Both the position numbers and the translations under genes were made by a program. Below are positions 32,429-43,580 of a DNA stretch of 64,000 bases, one piece after another; the stretch's first letter is position 1, and each line of letters starts with the position of its first letter. This stretch comes from Linyphia triangularis (Eukaryota > Arthropoda > Arachnida > Araneae > Linyphiidae). Below the pieces are notes generated by a model that worked only from the letters and a program-made list of their open reading frames with translations, was not told where the DNA came from and did not search any database. Location: positions 19,699,521 through 19,763,520 of the forward strand of contig OZ021732.1 in assembly GCA_963978545.1 (NCBI GenBank), in the 5' to 3' direction.

Positions 32429-33679
32429 TGTGGTGAAATTCACCTGAGAGCTTTCAAACAAAAATAATCTAAAGGTTAAAGGCCTGTGTTAAACATTAAT
32501 TCATAACCCAAAATTCAGCTACATCCCTACTGTGGTATAATGGATGCAGTCAGATGTGTTAATGATGTGTCACATGTGTTAAAGAAGACAAGCATGTAGA
32601 TTTGCTGAGTAAAGGAATTTAATTAAAATTAACAACAACAAATATTCAAGTCTAGCAAAACGTCTAAACACTCAAATTAACCTAGTAATGGCTTAGCAAG
32701 GTTATCTATATATATATAACCTGCACGCAGAGCACACAACAAAATTTTATACAGAGCGGGGAAATGGCAATGGCATAGGATCTTAACTAAATGCTTGATA
32801 AATAGTAATTATTCAGAGAAGTAAGAACATTTTGTATTAGTTAATTTTAGAAATGCTTATCTGTGAGAGTCTCAGATTCCAGGCGCGTTTGACCGGCACA
32901 TGAAGATTCAGGCTCCTGGATCAGGTAAAGTCCTAGCGTCGGGAGAAGTTGCAGGCTCCAGGGTCAGGAATTAACACGGCTTCCGATGAAGGTCCCGGCG
33001 ACAGGTAGTCACAGCTTCCGATGAAGGTACCGGCTCCGGCGTCAGGAATTAACGCAGCTTCCGATGAAGGTCCCGGCGACAGGTAGTCACAGCTTCCGAT
33101 GAAGGTACCGGCTCCGGCGTCAGGAATTAACGCAGCTTCCGATGAAGGTACCGGCTCCGCATAATGCAACGATGTCTCAGGCGTTGGCGGGGATTACTTT
33201 AGTAGTCTTGCACGATCTCGAGTTTTCAAAGTCTTCCAACCATCCTAGCCGCCACACGGTTCGTTCATCTCTTCTCTCCAAGCTCTCAAAAACCTCTCTC
33301 TCGCTGCTACCCCGTTTCTCTTTCTTTTTTCCACTCCTTTGGCCCCCGTAGATTCTTATTTTTTTCTACCGCCGTCTCGCTTTTTCTCCCTTCACTTCCT
33401 TTTCACACAAACAAAAATCGCGGCACTCACCGCTCGCCACCAGAAAGACGTTTTCTCCCTCAGGTAGCTGACGTAGCAGTTCTCCAATCCCCGTTAGAGT
33501 TTAAGCAAGTCAAATCCGCAATTGGAAAGGCAATCCGACTACCCACAGATTCGCCAGAAAGGAAATATATTAGTGGAGAGCAAAAGTCAAGATGATCAAA
33601 GTACCAAAAATTTTAGAGGAAGGAAAAGTACACTTAAATCAAAAACATACATATAAAATTAAATATTAGCATTACAACA
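32429..33679 (-). repeat. LTR 3, shared between copies 2 and 3
   Basis: 1251 bp. It carries the consensus bases at both positions where LTR 1 and LTR 2 have private changes. Confidence 0.93.
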
Positions 33680-33689
33680 TATCCTTCCT
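33680..33689 (-). other. polypurine tract, copy 3
   Basis: AGGAAGGATA abuts LTR 3, identical to the other copies. Confidence 0.65.
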
Positions 33690-34255
33690 GGTACCTGTAA
33701 AAAAAAAATTTCAAAGAATTTTTTTTTTTTTTTTTTTCCTTTTACAGACACAAATTTATAAAACATTCAAATGCAGCTAAATTTTCATATTCGAAACACT
33801 ACCAGAAAACAACTTCTCTGAGCCTGTTTATAAACAATTTTCCAGGTTCATGTGAGAAATTAATCACCAGTAAAAAAAAAAAACTTATCCATACAATCAC
33901 ATATTACACCCAATCTCAAAACAATAAGAATAACATATCGATATCAATCAGATGATTCTGAAGCTTTGTGAGGTAACAACAGAAGGATTCAAAAGAGACC
34001 CCAAGATTCGTGTAATTTTACCACCAAGCAATTATAAATTACCTTAATTCAAATACAATTTTACCAACCTTTTTCTAAAGTAAAACATTTCTGAAAAATG
34101 CAGTTAAACACTTCACCCCATTTTCCCAAAATCCCCACTCCAAAAGTGATATAAATACATTACAGAGACAAAATTTCACATTTACAATATTTTGGATTAT
34201 TTATGCAATTTCCAGAGTATATAGTTTAGTAACACAACATAATCAACTCAGCATT

Positions 34256-37200
34256 TTACATTTTGGTAACAAAACCACAGTTATCCCTGCTTCTAAGATT
34301 ATAACCATGTTTTGACGCAGGAATTTCAGAGGCACCAATTTGTTCCCTACTCGAAGTACAAGCTTGGTTTGCTTGTGGGAGAGTTCCTTGAGGCGAGACA
34401 TTTAAGTTTATAATTTCATCAGTCACCTGTGCATTTTCAGGGTTTAAACCAAGCATGTTTGGAGATTCACTTAAGGAGCCACATGTATCATAACTACTTA
34501 TGTTGCCAACCCCGTTCACATGTGACCCAATACAATGCCATAAACATGGATGGTTCAAATCAATGGGCAACATTAATGGAGGATATAATATTTTACATTG
34601 TTCCTCATGTTCACCAGCCACAGAGTCAGCAATCTGGAGATCAACCTCATTGTTATCATTTTGATATGGGAATGGTTGGCGCATTTCAACTTTTATCAAC
34701 CTATTCATATGCACCTTTTGAATTTTTGTGGGATCAGCAATCAACACAATTTCAAACAGAACAGGGGATGATTTCCTCATAACTCTATAGGGACCCTGGT
34801 TCTGTTTAGATAGTTTCTTTGACGTGTGTATTTTTATTTTTGGTGTGTGTAAATATACAGTGTCCCCTACGTCTATTTTTCTATATGAGTGCTTCTCTAA
34901 GCTTTGCTCAACCTGTGTGTCAGCAGCCTTCTCCAGGTTTTTCTTAACGATTTCAAATGTAGTTTGTAACCTTGACACCAAGTTCTGGGCATATGTTGGA
35001 GTGTCATTGTATGTGCGAAATTTTGAAGAGAAAATTAGATCATAAGGCATGGCAATGTCTCTACCATAAAGTAGGAAAGCTGGAGTTTCCTGAATTGTCC
35101 TATGAAACGCTGTTCTAAATGCCATCAAGGCTAAAGGTATGTGTTCACACCAGTCATCTTGGGTTTCACTAACAAGATGACTGAGTGTATCAATCAGAGT
35201 TTTGTTTAGACGCTCCAACATGCCATTTCCACCTGGATTATAGCTAACAGTGTGTTGTTTATCAATGCCCAAAATATTATAAACCTGTGTCATGGCCTGC
35301 GACAAAAAATTGGAGCCTCTGTCAGAATACAGGACCTGCATTAGCCCATGTCTGGAAATAAAATCAATCAATACCCTTGCTACAGTGTTACTCTGTATAT
35401 CTGAAACAGGGTAAGCTTCTGGATACCTTGTAAAATAATCGCAAATCACCAAAATCCACTTGTTTAAATGTCTAGAAGTGACAAGTGGTCCAACGGCATC
35501 AATACTGCATTTCTCAAAGGGTCGACTAGGGACGGGAATTTTCTGTAAGGGGGCCTTTGCAGGTTTGCAAAATCCCCTTCGTTGTACACATGAGTGACAT
35601 GAACCCACATATTGTTTTGACATTTTATACATACCAATCCAAAAAAAATTTTGTTTAACTCTATGTAATGTTCTACTTATACCCGAATGTGCAACAGCAT
35701 TGTTGTCATGACAATATTGCAATACCAGGTGTACCAATGATTTTGGGACAACCAGTCTTGGGCCATTGTGTCTCCCATTGTTTAAGTTTTTACAAACCAA
35801 AATATCCTTGTGTATGTAGAAGTGTGGTGAGGAAGGGGGGAACTTGAAATTAGAGTTTATTTTTTTTACAATTTCCCTACACATATCATCTTGCTTTTGT
35901 TTCGATATAATAATGGCTTCTGACATAACACCAAAACCAAAATTTTGAGTGTCCATATTAATGTTATAAATGTGTTTGGGTGTGGTTTCACTTGTAGTGT
36001 TTAACACCTGTGCATTACAAGAATGCAAATCTGAAACTTGGCTAATAACATTGGCCACAAAATATTTTGTGTCTCCAGCATACGTGTTTGGTTGTGTTAG
36101 CACAATTTGTCCTGGCTCAACCTGTCCAGGATTTTTACTTCTTATCCTGACCACTTGTTGTGAGAATGGGGGAATCGTAACTTTATCAATTTGAATACCA
36201 AGATTTATGTTATGAATTTCTTCAACTTTGTGTTGCAAGTTATCCCTTTGTACCTCAGGTAATTGAAAGTTTGAGAAATTTGTGCAACTTTTCCAGGGTA
36301 AAGAAATTCCAGGACCTCTCAACAATTTATTTGCACAGTCCAGAGTCAAATTGTTAGAACATAAGAATTGAACACCCAAAATAATGTCAAAAGAAGAAGA
36401 CAAGGTAGTGTTTGAAATAACAAAATTTGTTGTGAAAACTTGATTTTGTATTTTTACCTCACATTGGATTGCTTTCTGGGTAGATAACTCAATTCCAGTT
36501 ATCGTTTTAATAGAAAAGTTTGGATTTTCTAGATTTCTGTAATCGCTTAACCTATTTAAAGTATGCACAGACATCATATTAATAGCTGCACCTGAATCGA
36601 GCAGGCTGAGAATAGGAATATTGCCTAAATGTGTCTCAATTACAGGCAAGTCTATTCGTTGAAAGTTTTGCAATGACCATATTGGAAGTGTAGGATCAGA
36701 CTGGGTATTTATGGAGGACATGGATCTCTGTGTGCCTCCACCTCTGGGGTGATTGTATGTATTTTGAGCCCCTGAAAATTCCCCATGATTTGCGGTTTGA
36801 CAAATTTGCCCACTAAACTGCTGTGTTTGTGCTGAGCTCCATGGCTCTTGATCCACAAAGTTAGCACTGAAATGGTTGCCTGGAAAACCATCTCTAAAAA
36901 CGCGGTTTTGTTGTGGACGAGACCCTTGAAAGTTTTGATTCTGTGTTTGACCCCCGTTATTCCTATTCCAGTTTGTTTGTGGGCGAGGACCTCTTTGACT
37001 GGTCATCCAGTTCTGTCCATTAAGTTGCCTGGACTGATCAGACACTCTTTTCCTGCAATCGTTCATTCTATGACCTCTAATATTACAGTAAAAACAGGTA
37101 ATGTCCCTGTTTGTACTGCGATCAATTTGTCTAATTTGCTGAGCGTTGTCCACCCTTAGCGCGAGTTCTTCAATTCGCTTTGTCAACAATTCGAATGATT

Positions 37201-37897
37201 TTAAATATGTATCTCTGGTAATTTCCAGCTCTTTGACAAAATGAGCATTTGCAGAATCCTGTATTTGTGTATGAGTTGAGACTGTGTTGACAGTTGAGTG
37301 GAGGGATTCCAGAGACAATTCCACTCTCTGAGCCAATTGAACCGCCTCTACAAAAGAGGGAGGGTTTTGAATCTGTACCTGCGACTTAATATAAGGTTTC
37401 AAACCCATGATAAATTGAGACAGTTTTAATTGTGTCCTGAATTCTGCAGGTGCATTAGTTTTGTTTGCAAGACCCTCCAATCTAACTGAAAAATCCCTGC
37501 AGGATTCATTTTGACCTTGCGCAGCTGAAGTTAAATTAGCAATGCTTGTAGACACTGTGTCAGTGTGTGAAAAGTGTTGTACTATAATGGTTTTTAGCTC
37601 AGTGTATGTTATGATTTTACCATTTAGGGTATTCTTTACAAGATCCCTAGCCTGTCCTTCAATTTTGAGTTTTGTAATTACCAGCATTTGTGGGTGAGAC
37701 CAATTTGACAACTGACCCATGGCCTCAAGACTTTCGAAAAAAGTAGTACAATTATTTCCATTTAGAGAAGGCAAACTTGCGAGAAAAAAGGGATTTGCTA
37801 GGTTTTGTGGATTAAAATCCATATTTACCCCTATAGGTGGTTCTCCCAGCTCGTCATCCATTTTTACTACTGACTCTGTGTTAGGGAACGCAATCAC
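34256..37897 (-). CDS. Gag-protease-integrase polyprotein without reverse transcriptase, copy 3
   Basis: 1213 residues, identical in predicted protein to copies 2 and 4 (Asn750). Catalytic and zinc-binding residues are all intact. Confidence 0.93.
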   Translation of the reverse strand: MIAFPNTESVVKMDDELGEPPIGVNMDFNPQNLANPFFLASLPSLNGNNCTTFFESLEAMGQLSNWSHPQMLVITKLKIEGQARDLVKNTLNGKIITYTELKTIIVQHFSHTDTVSTSIANLTSAAQGQNESCRDFSVRLEGLANKTNAPAEFRTQLKLSQFIMGLKPYIKSQVQIQNPPSFVEAVQLAQRVELSLESLHSTVNTVSTHTQIQDSANAHFVKELEITRDTYLKSFELLTKRIEELALRVDNAQQIRQIDRSTNRDITCFYCNIRGHRMNDCRKRVSDQSRQLNGQNWMTSQRGPRPQTNWNRNNGGQTQNQNFQGSRPQQNRVFRDGFPGNHFSANFVDQEPWSSAQTQQFSGQICQTANHGEFSGAQNTYNHPRGGGTQRSMSSINTQSDPTLPIWSLQNFQRIDLPVIETHLGNIPILSLLDSGAAINMMSVHTLNRLSDYRNLENPNFSIKTITGIELSTQKAIQCEVKIQNQVFTTNFVISNTTLSSSFDIILGVQFLCSNNLTLDCANKLLRGPGISLPWKSCTNFSNFQLPEVQRDNLQHKVEEIHNINLGIQIDKVTIPPFSQQVVRIRSKNPGQVEPGQIVLTQPNTYAGDTKYFVANVISQVSDLHSCNAQVLNTTSETTPKHIYNINMDTQNFGFGVMSEAIIISKQKQDDMCREIVKKINSNFKFPPSSPHFYIHKDILVCKNLNNGRHNGPRLVVPKSLVHLVLQYCHDNNAVAHSGISRTLHRVKQNFFWIGMYKMSKQYVGSCHSCVQRRGFCKPAKAPLQKIPVPSRPFEKCSIDAVGPLVTSRHLNKWILVICDYFTRYPEAYPVSDIQSNTVARVLIDFISRHGLMQVLYSDRGSNFLSQAMTQVYNILGIDKQHTVSYNPGGNGMLERLNKTLIDTLSHLVSETQDDWCEHIPLALMAFRTAFHRTIQETPAFLLYGRDIAMPYDLIFSSKFRTYNDTPTYAQNLVSRLQTTFEIVKKNLEKAADTQVEQSLEKHSYRKIDVGDTVYLHTPKIKIHTSKKLSKQNQGPYRVMRKSSPVLFEIVLIADPTKIQKVHMNRLIKVEMRQPFPYQNDNNEVDLQIADSVAGEHEEQCKILYPPLMLPIDLNHPCLWHCIGSHVNGVGNISSYDTCGSLSESPNMLGLNPENAQVTDEIINLNVSPQGTLPQANQACTSSREQIGASEIPASKHGYNLRSRDNCGFVTKM

Positions 37898-38023
37898 CCG
37901 AATATATATGCGTGGTTACACAACATGGACTAAGTCACTAAAATATTGTACATTCAATCCCACAAATAACACATCATCAACAACCCACCATTACACCAAG
38001 TTTTTTAAATTAGATGCAGCAAA

Positions 38024-38036
38024 GGTCACGGCACCA
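38024..38036 (-). other. primer-binding site for tRNA-His, copy 3
   Basis: TGGTGCCGTGACC, 7 nt from the LTR 4 edge. Confidence 0.75.
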
Positions 38037-38043
38037 ATATTTA

Positions 38044-39216
38044 TGTGGTGAAATTCACCTGAGAGCTTTCAAACAAAAATAATCTAAAGGTTAAAGGCCT
38101 GTGTTAAACATTAATTCATAACCCAAAATTCAGCTACATCCCTACTGTGGTATAATGGATGCAGTCAGATGTGTTAATGATGTGTCACATGTGTTAAAGA
38201 AGACAAGCATGTAGATTTGCTGAGTAAAGGAATTTAATTAAAATTAACAACAACAAATATTCAAGTCTAGCAAAACGTCTAAACACTCAAATTAACCTAG
38301 TAATGGCTTAGCAAGGTTATCTATATATATATAACCTGCACGCAGAGCACACAACAAAATTTTATACAGAGCGGGGAAATGGCAATGGCATAGGATCTTA
38401 ACTAAATGCTTGATAAATAGTAATTATTCAGAGAAGTAAGAACATTTTGTATTAGTTAATTTTAGAAATGCTTATCTGTGAGAGTCTCAGATTCCAGGCG
38501 CGTTTGACCGGCACATGAAGATTCAGGCTCCTGGATCAGGTAAAGTCCTAGCGTCGGGAGAAGTTGCAGGCTCCAGGGTCAGGAATTAACACGGCTTCCG
38601 ATGAAGGTCCCGGCGACAGGTAGTCACAGCTTCCGATGAAGGTACCGGCTCCGGCGTCAGGAATTAACGCAGCTTCCGATGAAGGTACCGGCTCCGCATA
38701 ATGCAACGATGTCTCAGGCGTTGGCGGGGATTACTTTAGTAGTCTTGCACGATCTCGAGTTTTCAAAGTCTTCCAACCATCCTAGCCGCCACACGGTTCG
38801 TTCATCTCTTCTCTCCAAGCTCTCAAAAACCTCTCTCTCGCTGCTACCCCGTTTCTCTTTCTTTTTTCCACTCCTTTGGCCCCCGTAGATTCTTATTTTT
38901 TTCTACCGCCGTCTCGCTTTTTCTCCCTTCACTTCCTTTTCACACAAACAAAAATCGCGGCACTCACCGCTCGCCACCAGAAAGACGTTTTCTCCCTCAG
39001 GTAGCTGACGTAGCAGTTCTCCAATCCCCGTTAGAGTTTAAGCAAGTCAAATCCGCAATTGGAAAGGCAATCCGACTACCCACAGATTCGCCAGAAAGGA
39101 AATATATTAGTGGAGAGCAAAAGTCAAGATGATCAAAGTACCAAAAATTTTAGAGGAAGGAAAAGTACACTTAAATCAAAAACATACATATAAAATTAAA
39201 TATTAGCATTACAACA
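38044..39216 (-). repeat. LTR 4, shared between copies 3 and 4, shortened by 78 bp
   Basis: 1173 bp. It is identical in layout to the other LTRs but lacks exactly one 78-bp minisatellite unit (the array here runs about 38594-38697). This is the only length difference among the five LTRs and accounts for the 5537-bp spacing. Confidence 0.93.
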
Positions 39217-39226
39217 TATCCTTCCT
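39217..39226 (-). other. polypurine tract, copy 4
   Basis: AGGAAGGATA abuts LTR 4. Confidence 0.65.
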
Positions 39227-39792
39227 GGTACCTGTAAAAAAAAAATTTCAAAGAATTTTTTTTTTTTTTTTTTTCCTTTTACAGACACAAATTTATAAAA
39301 CATTCAAATGCAGCTAAATTTTCATATTCGAAACACTACCAGAAAACAACTTCTCTGAGCCTGTTTATAAACAATTTTCCAGGTTCATGTGAGAAATTAA
39401 TCACCAGTAAAAAAAAAAAACTTATCCATACAATCACATATTACACCCAATCTCAAAACAATAAGAATAACATATCGATATCAATCAGATGATTCTGAAG
39501 CTTTGTGAGGTAACAACAGAAGGATTCAAAAGAGACCCCAAGATTCGTGTAATTTTACCACCAAGCAATTATAAATTACCTTAATTCAAATACAATTTTA
39601 CCAACCTTTTTCTAAAGTAAAACATTTCTGAAAAATGCAGTTAAACACTTCACCCCATTTTCCCAAAATCCCCACTCCAAAAGTGATATAAATACATTAC
39701 AGAGACAAAATTTCACATTTACAATATTTTGGATTATTTATGCAATTTCCAGAGTATATAGTTTAGTAACACAACATAATCAACTCAGCATT

Positions 39793-42700
39793 TTACATTT
39801 TGGTAACAAAACCACAGTTATCCCTGCTTCTAAGATTATAACCATGTTTTGACGCAGGAATTTCAGAGGCACCAATTTGTTCCCTACTCGAAGTACAAGC
39901 TTGGTTTGCTTGTGGGAGAGTTCCTTGAGGCGAGACATTTAAGTTTATAATTTCATCAGTCACCTGTGCATTTTCAGGGTTTAAACCAAGCATGTTTGGA
40001 GATTCACTTAAGGAGCCACATGTATCATAACTACTTATGTTGCCAACCCCGTTCACATGTGACCCAATACAATGCCATAAACATGGATGGTTCAAATCAA
40101 TGGGCAACATTAATGGAGGATATAATATTTTACATTGTTCCTCATGTTCACCAGCCACAGAGTCAGCAATCTGGAGATCAACCTCATTGTTATCATTTTG
40201 ATATGGGAATGGTTGGCGCATTTCAACTTTTATCAACCTATTCATATGCACCTTTTGAATTTTTGTGGGATCAGCAATCAACACAATTTCAAACAGAACA
40301 GGGGATGATTTCCTCATAACTCTATAGGGACCCTGGTTCTGTTTAGATAGTTTCTTTGACGTGTGTATTTTTATTTTTGGTGTGTGTAAATATACAGTGT
40401 CCCCTACGTCTATTTTTCTATATGAGTGCTTCTCTAAGCTTTGCTCAACCTGTGTGTCAGCAGCCTTCTCCAGGTTTTTCTTAACGATTTCAAATGTAGT
40501 TTGTAACCTTGACACCAAGTTCTGGGCATATGTTGGAGTGTCATTGTATGTGCGAAATTTTGAAGAGAAAATTAGATCATAAGGCATGGCAATGTCTCTA
40601 CCATAAAGTAGGAAAGCTGGAGTTTCCTGAATTGTCCTATGAAACGCTGTTCTAAATGCCATCAAGGCTAAAGGTATGTGTTCACACCAGTCATCTTGGG
40701 TTTCACTAACAAGATGACTGAGTGTATCAATCAGAGTTTTGTTTAGACGCTCCAACATGCCATTTCCACCTGGATTATAGCTAACAGTGTGTTGTTTATC
40801 AATGCCCAAAATATTATAAACCTGTGTCATGGCCTGCGACAAAAAATTGGAGCCTCTGTCAGAATACAGGACCTGCATTAGCCCATGTCTGGAAATAAAA
40901 TCAATCAATACCCTTGCTACAGTGTTACTCTGTATATCTGAAACAGGGTAAGCTTCTGGATACCTTGTAAAATAATCGCAAATCACCAAAATCCACTTGT
41001 TTAAATGTCTAGAAGTGACAAGTGGTCCAACGGCATCAATACTGCATTTCTCAAAGGGTCGACTAGGGACGGGAATTTTCTGTAAGGGGGCCTTTGCAGG
41101 TTTGCAAAATCCCCTTCGTTGTACACATGAGTGACATGAACCCACATATTGTTTTGACATTTTATACATACCAATCCAAAAAAAATTTTGTTTAACTCTA
41201 TGTAATGTTCTACTTATACCCGAATGTGCAACAGCATTGTTGTCATGACAATATTGCAATACCAGGTGTACCAATGATTTTGGGACAACCAGTCTTGGGC
41301 CATTGTGTCTCCCATTGTTTAAGTTTTTACAAACCAAAATATCCTTGTGTATGTAGAAGTGTGGTGAGGAAGGGGGGAACTTGAAATTAGAGTTTATTTT
41401 TTTTACAATTTCCCTACACATATCATCTTGCTTTTGTTTCGATATAATAATGGCTTCTGACATAACACCAAAACCAAAATTTTGAGTGTCCATATTAATG
41501 TTATAAATGTGTTTGGGTGTGGTTTCACTTGTAGTGTTTAACACCTGTGCATTACAAGAATGCAAATCTGAAACTTGGCTAATAACATTGGCCACAAAAT
41601 ATTTTGTGTCTCCAGCATACGTGTTTGGTTGTGTTAGCACAATTTGTCCTGGCTCAACCTGTCCAGGATTTTTACTTCTTATCCTGACCACTTGTTGTGA
41701 GAATGGGGGAATCGTAACTTTATCAATTTGAATACCAAGATTTATGTTATGAATTTCTTCAACTTTGTGTTGCAAGTTATCCCTTTGTACCTCAGGTAAT
41801 TGAAAGTTTGAGAAATTTGTGCAACTTTTCCAGGGTAAAGAAATTCCAGGACCTCTCAACAATTTATTTGCACAGTCCAGAGTCAAATTGTTAGAACATA
41901 AGAATTGAACACCCAAAATAATGTCAAAAGAAGAAGACAAGGTAGTGTTTGAAATAACAAAATTTGTTGTGAAAACTTGATTTTGTATTTTTACCTCACA
42001 TTGGATTGCTTTCTGGGTAGATAACTCAATTCCAGTTATCGTTTTAATAGAAAAGTTTGGATTTTCTAGATTTCTGTAATCGCTTAACCTATTTAAAGTA
42101 TGCACAGACATCATATTAATAGCTGCACCTGAATCGAGCAGGCTGAGAATAGGAATATTGCCTAAATGTGTCTCAATTACAGGCAAGTCTATTCGTTGAA
42201 AGTTTTGCAATGACCATATTGGAAGTGTAGGATCAGACTGGGTATTTATGGAGGACATGGATCTCTGTGTGCCTCCACCTCTGGGGTGATTGTATGTATT
42301 TTGAGCCCCTGAAAATTCCCCATGATTTGCGGTTTGACAAATTTGCCCACTAAACTGCTGTGTTTGTGCTGAGCTCCATGGCTCTTGATCCACAAAGTTA
42401 GCACTGAAATGGTTGCCTGGAAAACCATCTCTAAAAACGCGGTTTTGTTGTGGACGAGACCCTTGAAAGTTTTGATTCTGTGTTTGACCCCCGTTATTCC
42501 TATTCCAGTTTGTTTGTGGGCGAGGACCTCTTTGACTGGTCATCCAGTTCTGTCCATTAAGTTGCCTGGACTGATCAGACACTCTTTTCCTGCAATCGTT
42601 CATTCTATGACCTCTAATATTACAGTAAAAACAGGTAATGTCCCTGTTTGTACTGCGATCAATTTGTCTAATTTGCTGAGCGTTGTCCACCCTTAGCGCG

Positions 42701-43434
42701 AGTTCTTCAATTCGCTTTGTCAACAATTCGAATGATTTTAAATATGTATCTCTGGTAATTTCCAGCTCTTTGACAAAATGAGCATTTGCAGAATCCTGTA
42801 TTTGTGTATGAGTTGAGACTGTGTTGACAGTTGAGTGGAGGGATTCCAGAGACAATTCCACTCTCTGAGCCAATTGAACCGCCTCTACAAAAGAGGGAGG
42901 GTTTTGAATCTGTACCTGCGACTTAATATAAGGTTTCAAACCCATGATAAATTGAGACAGTTTTAATTGTGTCCTGAATTCTGCAGGTGCATTAGTTTTG
43001 TTTGCAAGACCCTCCAATCTAACTGAAAAATCCCTGCAGGATTCATTTTGACCTTGCGCAGCTGAAGTTAAATTAGCAATGCTTGTAGACACTGTGTCAG
43101 TGTGTGAAAAGTGTTGTACTATAATGGTTTTTAGCTCAGTGTATGTTATGATTTTACCATTTAGGGTATTCTTTACAAGATCCCTAGCCTGTCCTTCAAT
43201 TTTGAGTTTTGTAATTACCAGCATTTGTGGGTGAGACCAATTTGACAACTGACCCATGGCCTCAAGACTTTCGAAAAAAGTAGTACAATTATTTCCATTT
43301 AGAGAAGGCAAACTTGCGAGAAAAAAGGGATTTGCTAGGTTTTGTGGATTAAAATCCATATTTACCCCTATAGGTGGTTCTCCCAGCTCGTCATCCATTT
43401 TTACTACTGACTCTGTGTTAGGGAACGCAATCAC
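39793..43434 (-). CDS. Gag-protease-integrase polyprotein without reverse transcriptase, copy 4
   Basis: 1213 residues, same predicted protein as copies 2 and 3. It is the promoter-proximal unit of the whole array if transcription starts in the outer 5' LTR (43581-44831). Its own 3' LTR is the shortened LTR 4, so a genomic RNA of this copy would have unequal U3 lengths at its two ends. Confidence 0.93.
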   Translation of the reverse strand: MIAFPNTESVVKMDDELGEPPIGVNMDFNPQNLANPFFLASLPSLNGNNCTTFFESLEAMGQLSNWSHPQMLVITKLKIEGQARDLVKNTLNGKIITYTELKTIIVQHFSHTDTVSTSIANLTSAAQGQNESCRDFSVRLEGLANKTNAPAEFRTQLKLSQFIMGLKPYIKSQVQIQNPPSFVEAVQLAQRVELSLESLHSTVNTVSTHTQIQDSANAHFVKELEITRDTYLKSFELLTKRIEELALRVDNAQQIRQIDRSTNRDITCFYCNIRGHRMNDCRKRVSDQSRQLNGQNWMTSQRGPRPQTNWNRNNGGQTQNQNFQGSRPQQNRVFRDGFPGNHFSANFVDQEPWSSAQTQQFSGQICQTANHGEFSGAQNTYNHPRGGGTQRSMSSINTQSDPTLPIWSLQNFQRIDLPVIETHLGNIPILSLLDSGAAINMMSVHTLNRLSDYRNLENPNFSIKTITGIELSTQKAIQCEVKIQNQVFTTNFVISNTTLSSSFDIILGVQFLCSNNLTLDCANKLLRGPGISLPWKSCTNFSNFQLPEVQRDNLQHKVEEIHNINLGIQIDKVTIPPFSQQVVRIRSKNPGQVEPGQIVLTQPNTYAGDTKYFVANVISQVSDLHSCNAQVLNTTSETTPKHIYNINMDTQNFGFGVMSEAIIISKQKQDDMCREIVKKINSNFKFPPSSPHFYIHKDILVCKNLNNGRHNGPRLVVPKSLVHLVLQYCHDNNAVAHSGISRTLHRVKQNFFWIGMYKMSKQYVGSCHSCVQRRGFCKPAKAPLQKIPVPSRPFEKCSIDAVGPLVTSRHLNKWILVICDYFTRYPEAYPVSDIQSNTVARVLIDFISRHGLMQVLYSDRGSNFLSQAMTQVYNILGIDKQHTVSYNPGGNGMLERLNKTLIDTLSHLVSETQDDWCEHIPLALMAFRTAFHRTIQETPAFLLYGRDIAMPYDLIFSSKFRTYNDTPTYAQNLVSRLQTTFEIVKKNLEKAADTQVEQSLEKHSYRKIDVGDTVYLHTPKIKIHTSKKLSKQNQGPYRVMRKSSPVLFEIVLIADPTKIQKVHMNRLIKVEMRQPFPYQNDNNEVDLQIADSVAGEHEEQCKILYPPLMLPIDLNHPCLWHCIGSHVNGVGNISSYDTCGSLSESPNMLGLNPENAQVTDEIINLNVSPQGTLPQANQACTSSREQIGASEIPASKHGYNLRSRDNCGFVTKM

Positions 43435-43560
43435 CCGAATATATATGCGTGGTTACACAACATGGACTAAGTCACTAAAATATTGTACATTCAATCCCAC
43501 AAATAACACATCATCAACAACCCACCATTACACCAAGTTTTTTAAATTAGATGCAGCAAA

Positions 43561-43573
43561 GGTCACGGCACCA
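43561..43573 (-). other. primer-binding site for tRNA-His, copy 4
   Basis: TGGTGCCGTGACC, 7 nt from the LTR 5 edge. Confidence 0.75.
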
Positions 43574-43580
43574 ATATTTA